A DNA stretch of 64,000 nt, taken from positions 20,937,652-21,001,651 of the forward strand of contig CM046344.1 of NCBI GenBank assembly GCA_025403435.1, written 5' to 3'. A program made the position numbers and the translations under genes. Source of the DNA: Artocarpus heterophyllus (taxonomy: Eukaryota; Streptophyta; Magnoliopsida; Rosales; Moraceae). Shown here piece after piece: positions 45,460 to 56,938 of the stretch; the first letter of the stretch is position 1; each line of letters begins with the position of its first letter. The notes beneath the pieces were generated by a model. The model searched no databases, had not been told where the DNA came from, and was given only the letters and a program-made list of their open reading frames with translations.

Positions 45460-45757
45460 ACAATGCCAATTGTCTTTAATTTTTTGAAGGAAAACTTTAA
45501 CGAGGAAGAGGAAAGGTTGGCAAATGATTGCTAGATGCTTAGCTCGGAATAAACCGTAAAATATCTATTTTAAGTATTAGCCACACTCTACAACATTAAA
45601 GAAAAAATACTAAACATTCTTTAATAACCATAATTACTTTTATTTTTACGATTGTTTAAATATTAATGTGTATTCTCTTAAAAAAAATTAATGTGTAATT
45701 CAAAAAGAAAGAAATAGATTTCATAACAAACCAAAGTACATGCTTCTACAAGAAAGC
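45446..45757. repeat. 312-bp direct repeat, copy 1 (X1)
   Basis: Nearly identical to 46283-46594 at a constant offset of 837 bp, with no indels and under about 10 substitutions by eye. It begins inside the right arm of the MITE and ends exactly at the left end of element H. Confidence 0.92.
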
Positions 45758-46283
45758 TAGGGGTGGCAAAACGGGTTGGTGGGTCGGGTTGAAGTTAATT
45801 TTTACAAAATTAGATCGACACTAACCTGACCCATGACACGAACGGGTTGAGAATTCTCAACCCTAACACGACCCGTTTTGATACGGGTTGACACGAACAC
45901 GACCCGTGTCAATCTGTTTCTTATGCACATTGTCAAAAAAAATGACCCACGACCCATTTTTGACCCGTAACCCGATTGTGACCCACAACCCGCCTATATT
46001 AATATATATAATATTAAAAAAACATAAAATTAGAAGAGTTTTATACCACTTCAACAAGAAGATGAGTGATAAGAGAGGTAGGGTTTGATATTTTAAGAGC
46101 TTATATTATATATGAAATAATATTAATTTTTTAAAAGTTAATTAATTAAATACGGGTCAGAAACGGGTCAGTTTCGGGTCGACACTAAAATGACCCGTGG
46201 TCAAATTTTCCGACACTAACCCGCAAAAAACCGTGTCAGATTCGTGTCGTGTCGTCGTGTCGCAACTCGTATTGCCGGCCCTA
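45758..46283. mobile_element. Element H: non-autonomous hAT-like TIR element
   Basis: Left end TAGGGGTGGCAAAACGGG, right end (reverse complement) TAGGGCCGGCAATACGAG. Subterminal parts are full of ACCCG, GACACG and CGTGTC words in both orientations. TAGGG-type ends and GGCAA are typical of plant hAT non-autonomous elements. No ORF. The expected 8-bp target duplication is not found beside both ends because a copy of X follows the right end. Confidence 0.75.
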
Positions 46284-46594
46284 AGTTTAAGAGTTAACAA
46301 TGCCAATTGTCTTTAATTTTTTGAAGGAAAACTTTAACGAGGAAGAGGAAAGGTTGGCAAATGATTGCTAGATGCTTAGCTTGGAATAAACCGTAAAATA
46401 TCTATTTTAAGTATTAGCCATACTCTACAACATTAAAGAAAAAATACTAAACATTCTTTAATAACCATAATTACTTTTACTTTTACGATTGTTTAAAAAT
46501 TAACGTGTATTCTTTTAAAAAAAATTAATGTGTAATTTAAAAAGAAAGAAATAGATTTCATAACAAACCAAAGTATATGCTTCTACAAGAAAGC
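46283..46594. repeat. 312-bp direct repeat, copy 2 (X2)
   Basis: Second copy of 45446-45757. It abuts the right terminus of H and ends AGAAAGC, the same bases that precede the left end of H. Confidence 0.92.
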
Positions 46595-49500
46595 CTATGG
46601 ATAAAATACAAAAGATTATTTGTTTAAAAACCCCTTGAGTTATGTCCCTAATTCAAGTTGAACTCTGATTTTACAAAACCGTTCAATGTACATTTCGATC
46701 TATAGAAAATCATTCAAAATGTCGTTTCTGTCTAATCCCGTCTATAATACTATTGGATTTGATGATGAATTGAAAAAGAAAAAAAAATTAATGTTAAAAG
46801 ATTGACTTAATGACTGACCATGAGAAATCTAAAAGCTTACCAAGAATATCCTACTAGATTACTCTTGTCATTTCGTATATGACATTCGGTAATCTTTCAG
46901 AATGCTTTTCTTTTTTTTTTCTTTTGTTTAATATTTTAGATTAATGAGACAATTGGTCTAATTACGTTTATTGAATTAAAATATGGCTCTAATTTGTAAA
47001 AATTCTACAAATGTCTCATAATAAAATCATTAAAATTATTTATATGTAATTATATAGTACAATATATAATATCATTAAGATAATTACTATATCATTAAAG
47101 ATATATTTAAAATATTTTAAATATTGTATTAGATTTTAATTTCATAACAATAATTTGGATAGCTTGGTGTTTACCTGTTTCTCTTGCGGGAAGTCTCCTT
47201 GCAAAAGTCCAATCGACTAACAATTTCAGAAGCCTTAGGCCACATCTTGAAAGACCATTTTATTCCTATCAGTCAACAAATTCAAAGGCCAACATATCAA
47301 CGTAGGCTAAAATTTTGATAGCTTAAAAAAATTTCATGTTTCATATTTACTCTCAGATAAAATTTTAAAAAAATGTTCTCATATTCATCGTCTAAAAAAA
47401 TATAAAAAAAAACCTAGCATATACTTTCTCTCTCCTCCTTTTTTCTATTCGACTCCGAAACTCGAGAGATTCCGACGACGGGCGGAACTCCAACAATGAC
47501 TAGCGCCACCTCTTCTTCCGGTGACAACAGCAACAAGTAGCCATGAGTGATCATATCTTGGAATATCTAGGAGTGGAAATTCATGGCCTTGATCCATTCC
47601 TTGCAGCTGTAAAGGTGTCTCTGTACGGCCCCTGCTCCGCCTCTGACGGCAACAACGTTTGTCGTCGATGTCGCCAACGCTCTGCCGCTGGCGCTAGCTA
47701 GCCATTATGAAGTTAAGATTATTCAACAGGGAGAAGAAGCAGAAATCACCGACATTGCAGGACTCGCCGGTGATCGTCATAGTATAAGTAAGTCGAACGC
47801 CGATTATTAGAATGCTGAACAAAAGCAACCAAAATAGAATATTCTTGAGCAAGCTAGTTTTCCCAGGGGAGGCTCCATTATTGAAATTACCAACAGAAAT
47901 TCACAAAAACCATAGCAAACTAAATAAATAAATAGATGGAATTTCTCTTCTTCTATGTTTTGCATTCCTAAATCCCCAAGAGAGAGAAAAGATGAAGGGA
48001 GAGAGTTTTAGCGAGAGCAGAAGCAAGCTGAGGTGTAGTTGGCTCCAATGAGAGAAAGCGAGATTGAGATTGGTTTTCTAAATTAAGGGCGTTTTAGGTA
48101 GTTTATCTATTCGTAAATAGTGAATTTACATTAATATGCTATTTACTAACCTTTGAAAATTTTTAGTCTGTTTATGAAAAATAATAGCAGATTCTCTCCC
48201 CAATCACTCCTCCATTTTCAAGCCTCAAAAGTTGACCAAAAAACATATGTGGACATGAGGGAGAGACGCTTGCAACCCAATACAATAGACTCACAGTCGA
48301 TTTGTACAAGATGGAGCTCGTCGTGGATGTGTTGGCTCTCGGTGCCGTTGTCATCGTTCTATCTCGTATGGAGTGGGCGGAGAAAATGAAAATAGTATTA
48401 TGAAAAGCCCTTTGACCTTGCTAAAAATGTATCAACTTTTATGAACGTTTGAGTTGACATGTGAGTTTTAGAATCAATACATGAATATTCTATTAGTTGA
48501 AAAAAAAAATAACGAATTAGAAATGATGGTAGATAGCATTGCTTTCCCAAAATTGAAAAACTGTCCTTTTATTGAGTTGAATTCATAAACGAATGAGAAT
48601 TTGATGCAATGTTATATTGCATGGTGTACTTTGAGGCCCAAATGGAGCATCTTGAATTAAATTTTGTGGCCCAAATTGTACATTCTAAAAGTTCATCATA
48701 TTTAATGTACATTCACCTTTACATCTACTTTATTAAATCAAGCACTGAACCTCATGCATTTGGGACATTACTGTGAATTTTGGTTAATAAATTTTGAAGC
48801 CTAAAAGCATACCAAAGAATTTTGAGAATGGGGTAATTTGGGTAGCTAGGCACATGCATTTGGGATACTGCTAAGCCCATGTATACTCTTGTAATCCTCA
48901 TTTAAAGAGTGGTTCTGAATGGAAATTTCAAAGAAAATTTCCTCTGGAAAGGGAAAGTCTACAGTGAAATTCTATTATTAAACCTCATATATCCGACCTT
49001 TGCAAGGGATGTGTGCTGAAAATAAGGGTGTTTGAAGACTTTCTCTGCAAAAAATAATAAAGTTGGCTGCATCAACTCCACCTATATCTGGCTGCCTCAT
49101 TTATTCAAATAAAATGATCACTTTGGGCTGCCAAATGAATCCAAGTTTTTTGGATTTTCTTATCATAACATGATGTTTTTCGATATGAAAGCTTCCCAGA
49201 TTGGTACCTGAGTGAGAATTTTCCAGCTTTCATCATGAGTATCACAATTCAATACATTGGCAGAGGAAAAAAAGAAGGAAAACTTTTTTTTTTTTCCACC
49301 GGGCTGTCGCCCGGCCCTCTCAGTGGGATGGGCCTCACTCAATGAGTCCTACTACAATGCCAAAAAAATAAGAGTCTGTTTGGTTAAAATATTTAAATAG
49401 AGTATTTGAATGAAAATTTAAATTTTTATGAGAGAAAATATTATAGCAAAATAATTCAAACTGTGATTCAAGTATCGAAACAAACAGACTTAAATATATG

Positions 49501-50482
49501 TTCGAATTCAATGCTTTCTTCCTTTTAATTGAAGGGATGTATTCGTACTTTGCACCACACAAGCTCGTATATGAATACAATCTTGTATAGTACTCCTGGT
49601 CGTTGGTGATTGTTGTCAGTCACACTGTTCAAACCATGCATGGTCCTTTTCTCTTTGAGTGATTCTATGCCAGCGGACTTAGTTGACTCGGTCTCCTCAT
49701 TGTTTGTGAGAGTACACGACGCAACTAACGTCATTAGGGAACATCACCTTTTTTTAATTATTATTTATAGGATATTTTTATGCCGATACTGAAAAAGTAA
49801 CCGAAGCAGGCATTTGTAATGTAGCGCATGTTTATGCCCGTAAAGACATGTGGTCGAAAGCCCGGGCCCGACGCCAGATGGGGGAAGTTACCTGATTTTG
49901 ACTATTTTTCAAATTTCAATAACTATATTTTTTTTTTCATCAGATAGATTTAGTTGTGAATTTTATGATTATTTTCTACTTTTTTTTTTAAATTTATTTT
50001 ATGCATTTGAAACCTATAAATAGGCTTCAATAAATTGTTATTTTGAGAATTCATATTATTTAGAGTTATTATTAATAAAAGTTTAGCAAAGTTTACTCTC
50101 TTTTTTTTCTTCAGAGTCTTTTCAGTATTTAGCGAAATCAACAAGTGATTGATATATATTTTCTTAGGTATTTTGAGTGAATCAACAGGTTTATAGAAGC
50201 CCTACTTTTTGGTATTTAGAAAGAATCAAGGGATTTTTCAGTATTCTAACTGAATCAACAGGCTTGAGGAATTTATCATTTTTTTCTTATTTTTTGTTAT
50301 ACGCTTCCATCATGTCAGTTTGTTTTTTAACTATTAGATATGTAGAAAAAGATGATTTTGACTGGATCTAATGATTTGAAAAAGTACATTAACAACGAGA
50401 ATACTACTGAAGAAATACCCTTCTTTAAAATAATATTCTATCCATATAGCTCCTTTATAATTATTTTTTGAAAATATGTTAT
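46595..50482. other. Intergenic region without a supported gene
   Basis: Mostly AT-rich. 47460-47800 is of higher GC and could be a decayed exon or promoter region: a short frame at 47467-47530 and the phrase MKLRLFNREKKQKSPTLQDS from 47707 are followed by stops. 48310-48390 encodes MELVVDVLALGAVVIVL in a short frame of no known family. 49295-49340 is a GC-rich island (CGGGCTGTCGCCCGG). None is enough to call a gene. Confidence 0.45.
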
Positions 50483-50490
50483 ATAATCTT

Positions 50491-51068
50491 GGGTCGGTAA
50501 TTTTGGACATAACATGATAACACGATACGAAAATGACACAAGATAAACAGGTTTAGACCGCACGTTTATTAATTGGGCCATAAATAGGCTGGCACAAATA
50601 ACACAAAAATAAATAGGCTGGATTCATGCTAACACGTCTAACACGCCTTAACATGTTTAATGAAACCGGCCGTAAACGTGTCGACACGGCACGACACGAC
50701 CCGCTTGTTTATAACACATTTAAACTTAAAAATAAAAATATTTGAAATATTTGTAGTAGGTTAGTATTAATTAGATATTGTGTTTTTGTTAATTTTCTTT
50801 ATTGTTTTTTTATTTTTATTTTTTTAATGTTAGTTAACTAGGTTATAAACGTGCCATATGCGCGCTGTTATCGTGTCAACCTGTCACGGCCCGCTCAGTA
50901 ATCATGTTAATCATGTCGTGCCGTGTTTTGCGTGCTATAAGCGGGTTGTGTTTGTGTTTACATTTCTGGCACGTTTATTAATCGTGTTATCTTTGTGTTT
51001 GGCCTAAACGTATCGTGCTGTAAACGTGCTGACACAAACACGACATGAACACATTTATTGCCAGCCCT
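50491..51068. mobile_element. Element J: non-autonomous hAT-like TIR element with 8-bp TSD
   Basis: Left end TGGGTCGGTAAT, right end (reverse complement) AGGGCTGGCAAT. Flanks TATAATCT (50483-50490) and AATAATCT (51069-51076) match at 7 of 8 bases, the hAT duplication size. Subterminal ACACG and CGTGT words resemble H, so the two are related families. No ORF. Confidence 0.78.
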
Positions 51069-51130
51069 AATAATCTATTAGAGACATATACTTGATAGTA
51101 CATTAAAATTTTATGATTGCCCAATGAACC

Positions 51131-51157
51131 TATATATATATATATATATATATATAG
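51131..51157. repeat. (TA)n microsatellite
   Basis: About 13 uninterrupted TA units. Confidence 0.95.
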
Positions 51158-51547
51158 ACTTGTTGAGATTCTTTTTTTCTCGACCCCTTATCTTTTTTTT
51201 TACATTTAAAAAAAGAGAAACTTTTCATAGTTCTCCCTTACTAACATTGATATTAATAATGAATAGCAATAATACTTTTATTTGTTGGTTATAAGTCATA
51301 CCTTTAGTGATGGAGTCGCCATTATCATCACTGAGTCTTACGGTTCATCGTTCATATGGTTGATTTATAGGGTGTTTGAGAAGTATGGTTAGAATTATGG
51401 TTGTCGTTCAAAATACTATAGCATGTGAAAGCTTCACATTGTAGCAACTTTTTGTTTTTTACTGTAGCATGTGAGAGCTTTACACTATTTGGTAACTACA
51501 ACTATGATTCTAACCACAATGGTCAAACACCTTAAGAATTTTGTTTA

Positions 51548-54500
51548 TGTAATGACCAGGGAAATTTATTAATAAAATCTAATATTTAATTAGATTTAAT
51601 TAATGAATTTACCCTTAGAAATTGTATGTTTGTAAAAATTACGATAATGTATGAATAAGCAGTATTAAATGGATATATCACTGCGAACGTAATGCAATGC
51701 TGGATATTGTTAATACAGATTTTATGAGTTTAAATACTCAAGAATTTGTAAATAATATCCATAAAATAAATTTTATATTACAATTAATTGTGAAATTGTG
51801 ATATACACGGATGGATAATTATGGTATGAATGAGATATAGAGTTCACAAAAATCCGAAACCAGTTGAAAAAGGGGCTGAAACAGTATAGGAATACTACTA
51901 AGTGAAAACACAGATATGAGAAATGTCAGGTTTGGCCTCAAAAAATATACCAAAGGCAAGTAAAATATCTTATACAGTCTAAGGATATGTTGTGCACTGA
52001 TTTTACCACTGCAGTATAAGAAAAATACTGTTTGGTAAAAAATTACATAGTGTAAATTTTTGGGGGCCTACTAAGTGGACACCCATTAAAGTTTCATTGG
52101 GCCACATGTAACCTAGTAACCCAATGGATTACTTGATGAGTCACTTAAAGAGATAAGCATGCATTCAATGCAAATTTAGCCAAAAAAATTTCACTACTTC
52201 TTCTTTTCACCCACGGCCACCATTGATGAACCTCCTCAAGAATTTTTCAACTTCACATCTTTGCAAAATTAACCCCTTTTAAGTTCAAGAAGCAAAGCCC
52301 AAGGAATTTCATCAAGTTTTAAGGTAAAAACCTAAACTTTTTTTCAAGTTTTCTTAGGTTTTTCTTGGGTGAAGAAAGGAAAGTTAATCCAAGCTGTTTT
52401 TGAATAAAAACGATGTCTATGAAGGAGTTTCAAAGGAGCCTTGGAAGGCTAAAAGCACAAAGTGTTATTTGGGTAAGTTTTGATTTTTCAAAGTTTTGAA
52501 ACTATGTGATTTTTATTCTTTCAAAGGTATGTGGGCTTTCAAGCAAAGTTTTGCTTAAATCCCATAGATACATGAATTATGGCATGGTGATGTTGTGAAA
52601 TCTAGGGTTGAATGTTGAAAATGTTAATTTTTGCAAAATATATTATTTCTAAAATTTTAATGATAGTTTTTCAAAAATGGTGATTGGGGATGAAAATGAC
52701 CTAGGCAAAGGTTGAATCCGCTTATACAGTGGCTGGAAGGCAGTTTTGAAACAGATTTTTACAAAAATAACCTAAGGACTAAATTGTAAGAAAAGGTTTT
52801 CCCTTGGCAGATTTGAAGAATGCCTAAAAATACCCCTGTGCAGTGAGAATTTCAGAAAAGTTAAAACATGAAAGTTGTAGATCTCGACGAAACTATTAAC
52901 ATCATGAACAGCTCGTCAAAAATCTCAATTGTTTGTGAGATTTTAATTTTACAAGAATTTGTTAAAATTGGAAAAAATTTTAAAAAGGCAAAAATGTCAT
53001 TTTTCCAAACGATTTTGAATATGATACTTTGAGCAAAAATGTTTCTCATGAAAAATAGAAAATTATGGTTTAAAAAGATTAATTTCGGTCCCACGGTTAA
53101 AATTGTCAAAATTTTCAATTAAGGAGCAAAATTGTAAAGTTTTATAAAAAGGGGGTATAGATGTAAAATAAGGAGACCCGACACCCCAGGGCATTATTCT
53201 AAGGTCGATACATGGCTATTTTTGCTAGAATAGAGAAGTTAAACTTGAGAAGTTTAGTAGGCCCACCAGGGGCAAAACTGTCATTTTTCTCGAGTGATTC
53301 GAATTACTCCAGAACGTTTCAAAAAAGAGGAAAAGGAACGATTAGAAAGATTTCCTCCCTTTGTTAGAAACGATAGGGTAGAATAAGATAGAAATAAGAA
53401 AACTGAGATTGTTGGAGTTGTGTATAGTTATACAACTCGACTTATTAAATAACGAATGTTTTGTTTGAGACATAGAATAAATAGTAGAATTTGGCTAATG
53501 GCTTTGTAATCGGCCAAACAGGATCCTAGAGGACTAGGAAACAAGGAACTAAGGTCAAAGTGTTTAGCACCCGAAACAAGTAAGTTCCCATTCGACCTAC
53601 GGTATGAAATTATAGGTATAAAATGTGATATGTGTGAATGTATACTTGTGTGTATATCAAGGTGTATACCGCGTGTATGCTATAACATGAATACCTATAA
53701 GTACATTAGTGTATACCCGTGAGTATATAGAATAACTACATGTGTGTATATTATGCCATGTACCTGTATATATATAATGACATGTACCTGTGTGTACATT
53801 ATGCCATGTACCGTGTGTATATTAATGTGTACCTGTGTGTACTACGCCGTACAAGAGCATATATGTTTGTGTATAACATGTGATAATCACTTCATGCATG
53901 GTATGATAACCATAATAAGTGGGCTGGTAAATATATCACTAGAAGTAAAAAAGTGTCGTACCGACTCCATACTCAAGCAGAGTTTAAGGATATAGTATGG
54001 TCTCGGTATTACAAAGACCTATGTGCGCAATGGTACGAACACTTAGGCCCTAATAAGAGATAAGACATGAAAAGGATAAGGAATGTTCATAAGAAAGCAT
54101 AATTGGGTCATGCATTTTATTGATTGTGCATGTGGGCTATATTGGGACTTACTAGGTGTAAGCTCATTAAGTATTTTATGCTGTAGGTATTTTGACGAGA
54201 AGGTCATAATAATTTCATAGTTGAGCTGGCGAAAGGATGATGAAGAATGTGCAGAATGGGTATTGATACCGCCATGGTTTTTGTTTCCGCTGTAAGATAT
54301 TTTATGTTATTTTGAAAGTAATGTTTAGAAAACAGTATTGTAAAGGAAAAAGGTTGTTATGTAAATACAAGTATATGTCTGTATTTTAAAAGTTGCTAAA
54401 ACCAATATATGTACAAACAAGTATGTTAAGTAAGTTTATGTATATATTTATGTTTCCAAATATGTTAATATCTGTATGTAAAATATTTAAAAAAAAATTC

Positions 54501-54566
54501 CTAAGTTTTTGCCTAAATGTAAGTAAGAAAAAGTTTTATCATAGCCTAAAAAGGCAAGTTGTGACA
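51548..54566 (+). mobile_element. Element K: 3.0-kb solo LTR (chromovirus-like)
   Basis: TGTAATGACC to GTTGTGACA, 3,019 bp, flanked by perfect GTTTA repeats (51543-51547 and 54567-54571). The start and end resemble the Tekay/Del LTRs (compare A: TGTAACACCC ... GTGACA). There is no PBS, PPT or coding region inside, so it is a solo LTR. It has no dyad array. Confidence 0.88.
53738..53852 (+). repeat. 24-bp minisatellite inside K
   Basis: Units of ACCTGTGTGTACATTATGCC type start at 53738, 53762, 53786, 53810 and 53831 (24, 24, 24 and 21 bp), embedded in a longer GTGTAT-rich stretch from about 53630. Confidence 0.85.
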
Positions 54567-54656
54567 GTTTAGAATAAAGTAAAACTGGAGTACTGGAGTT
54601 AGTTTTCTTCTTTATTTATTTATTTATTTTCCTTTTTTTTTTTGGAATTTGAGATG

Positions 54657-54889
54657 AGAGGATTTAAATTCTTTAACTTTAGGTGAAATTGGGTATAGTT
54701 TTAGCAAGACCATACTTGCAACACCATCTTTAACTTCTGTTACCGAAGTTTCTCTTATCTTTTTTGTTATAGAAAAAGTTTTCTTCCTTATCTTTTCTCT
54801 TATGACATCCTTCTCCAAATTCAGAGGATTTATATCTTTAACTTTAGGTTAATTCAAATATAGTTTTAGTGCTGAGTTATGCTTGCAAC
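54657..54889 (+). repeat. Pair of direct repeats next to element D
   Basis: GAGGATTTAAATTCTTTAACTTTAGG ... ATAGTTTTAG ... ACTTGCAAC (54657-54731) recurs with changes at 54823-54889, a spacing of about 165 bp. D inserted at the end of the second copy (last five bases before D: CAACC). Confidence 0.7.
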
Positions 54890-55280
54890 CTGTTGGAAAC
54901 AAAGTGCGTAGCGGAATTTTAAAAATTTTTCATCAGAGTATTTTCCAAAACACAAGTTTGACATGTTATATGTATAAATTAGACAGATCTTACTAACCTC
55001 AGTGTGTTGAAGAACCTCCGCGACCTGTGTAGAGAAGTAACGTTCTAGAAGAGCCTCAACCAACTGGTCTTCTTTGCTATTCTCTATCCACAACCGGAGT
55101 GAGTGTGGGCTCACACGTACAGCTCTTCCACCGGTGACTCTCCTTCCAACCAACAGAGAGAACCCAAAGCTAGTGTTCGTGATTTGTGAACAAAAGCTCT
55201 CAGGGAGTTTTCAGATGCTCACTCGAAGAGTATCACTCTTAATCTCTCAAATTGATCTAAGTAAATCATTATACTCACTC

Positions 55281-55290
55281 CCTTTTTATA
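55281..55290 (-). promoter_or_regulatory. TATA box of the 3' LTR of D
   Basis: The minus strand reads TATAAAAAGG, 126 bp downstream of the nearest dyad centre (55415). Confidence 0.7.
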
Positions 55291-55407
55291 CATATTGGTC
55301 CTAGGGTCAGTCCATATCAGATTAGGTCTCAAAAAATCGAAACAGAATCAAGTTCGGATCAATATTTGATAAGATCCGCGTGAAAACGCGTAATCTTAAC
55401 TGTCGTC

Positions 55408-55488
55408 GGTCGGCAGGCCAAACTTTCTGATAGGCAGGCCGAACAGGCCAGTTCGGCAGGCCGAACACGTCATCCGGCAGGCCGAACT
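55408..55488. repeat. Phased dyad array in 3' LTR of D (4 units)
   Basis: Centres at 55415, 55436, 55458 and 55479, with intervals 21, 22 and 21 bp. Unit 3 is the perfect 16-mer GTTCGGCAGGCCGAAC. The 5' LTR copy (63083-63163) keeps the same spacing. Confidence 0.87.
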
Positions 55489-56924
55489 GTTGAGAAAAAA
55501 TCTCCGCGAATCTTTTATTTTCCACCCGAGATTCTAAAGGATAAAGTCTCAGTTTTGATTCAAATAGCCCAATAGAAAAGATATCTTATCAAAACAAACT
55601 TTATCAAGATAATCTCTAAGAAAATAAATCAATTCATAATAATTCTACAAGTTTATCTTGTTCTAATTGTCCAAAATTAAAACAACCGATAAACAGACAA
55701 GAATTACCCGAACGCAATAATTCAACAAGTTCATCTTGAACTAATTTTCTTACATAATTAATTCAACCGATAAACAGACATGAATTATTTGATTCTTATA
55801 AATTTTAAACCAATCTGATAAATCCGACATAAGTCACCAATTATTGGAAAAGCACGCCGTGTCGTTACAGGATTTTGTGAGCTAGCAAAGGGGACCAAAA
55901 TGGACCTATAAAGTTCAAGCTCATGATAATTATGAAACCCAACATCTCAGATATACATTTCACAATTGTCAACTCCAATGCTACTCCACTAAAAGCTTGG
56001 AGCTGCACTCTCGAACTTTATAGAATTACGAAGCTCGTGTAGCTAAGTCTTCATGACATATCATAGTGTATCGCATCCCCATATGATCATCCATAATCGG
56101 CTTAAGGACAAATTCTGTCTTACCTTCCCGATTATTTTTATCTTACGTTCCATTGTCTCACGATTAGAAAACTTATCATCCAAAGATAGTATACCATTCG
56201 GTTACACCTATGTATCCAAATGGTTGAGCGCTCCAGTTTTTCAATTATAGGACAACGCATATAAGAGGATATCATTACTCCTAAAGAGGAGCTATGGATT
56301 CCATATCTATGAATAACAAGTCTACGCTATCAAGAGTCATGCCTCCAACGTACCGGCATGCATGCCACTATAGAAATGTGGGAGTCACCCATTGGTACAT
56401 CAAAAGACACAAGTCGAGACAACGGGCCCATTATTCATCTCATGTTTAAGATACAATACAAATGATTGTCTAAAGTGAATCGATTTGCCAAGACAGAATT
56501 ATTAATCCAAATCAATTCACTTTATGTCCCGATCCAACACATCATCAACAATGACAACGCGCCAATGTTTCTATTCACGGAGTCCAACTCCGATGGCCAA
56601 GACAAACCATCTCCCAAAAGGGATATAGACAACATAACAATCTTTACATGAATAAAGCGCCCAACTTTATTCCCTCGATTGCGGATCATATGTTTTAGAC
56701 CATCACCTTAAGAATCGTGTCTACCGCATAATCATCCCATCATATGCCCAATTCTTAAGGTTTAGACTGACAGTAACAGACTACTGTTTGCTTATCATAC
56801 ATTCAACAAATATGAACGTAAAGAGGACAATATTTGGTATATATAAATGAATAAATTCTTTATTGATAAAAATGTCTCCAAAAACGTATTACATTTTTAC
56901 TCCTTAGAGCATACATGTCTAACA

Positions 56925-56937
56925 ATCTCCCACTTGC
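56925..56937 (-). other. Polypurine tract of D
   Basis: The minus strand reads GCAAGTGGGAGAT directly before the LTR start TGTTAGACATG, a few bases after the pol stop codon. Confidence 0.88.
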
Positions 56938-56938
56938 A

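Larger units (their letters stand above)
54891..56924 (-). repeat. 3' LTR of element D
   Basis: On the plus strand TGTTGGAAAC to ATGTCTAACA, 2,034 bp. It contains the TATA box (minus 55290-55281), the dyad array and, towards its 3' end, a frame of about 95 codons (RRVTGG ... WIENSKEDQ) that is also open in the other LTR. Confidence 0.95.

Noticed and set aside
47460..48390. Possible small host gene
   Set aside because: Short frames with Met starts have no recognised family, no convincing splice sites and early stops. Kept as a note in the gap entry only.
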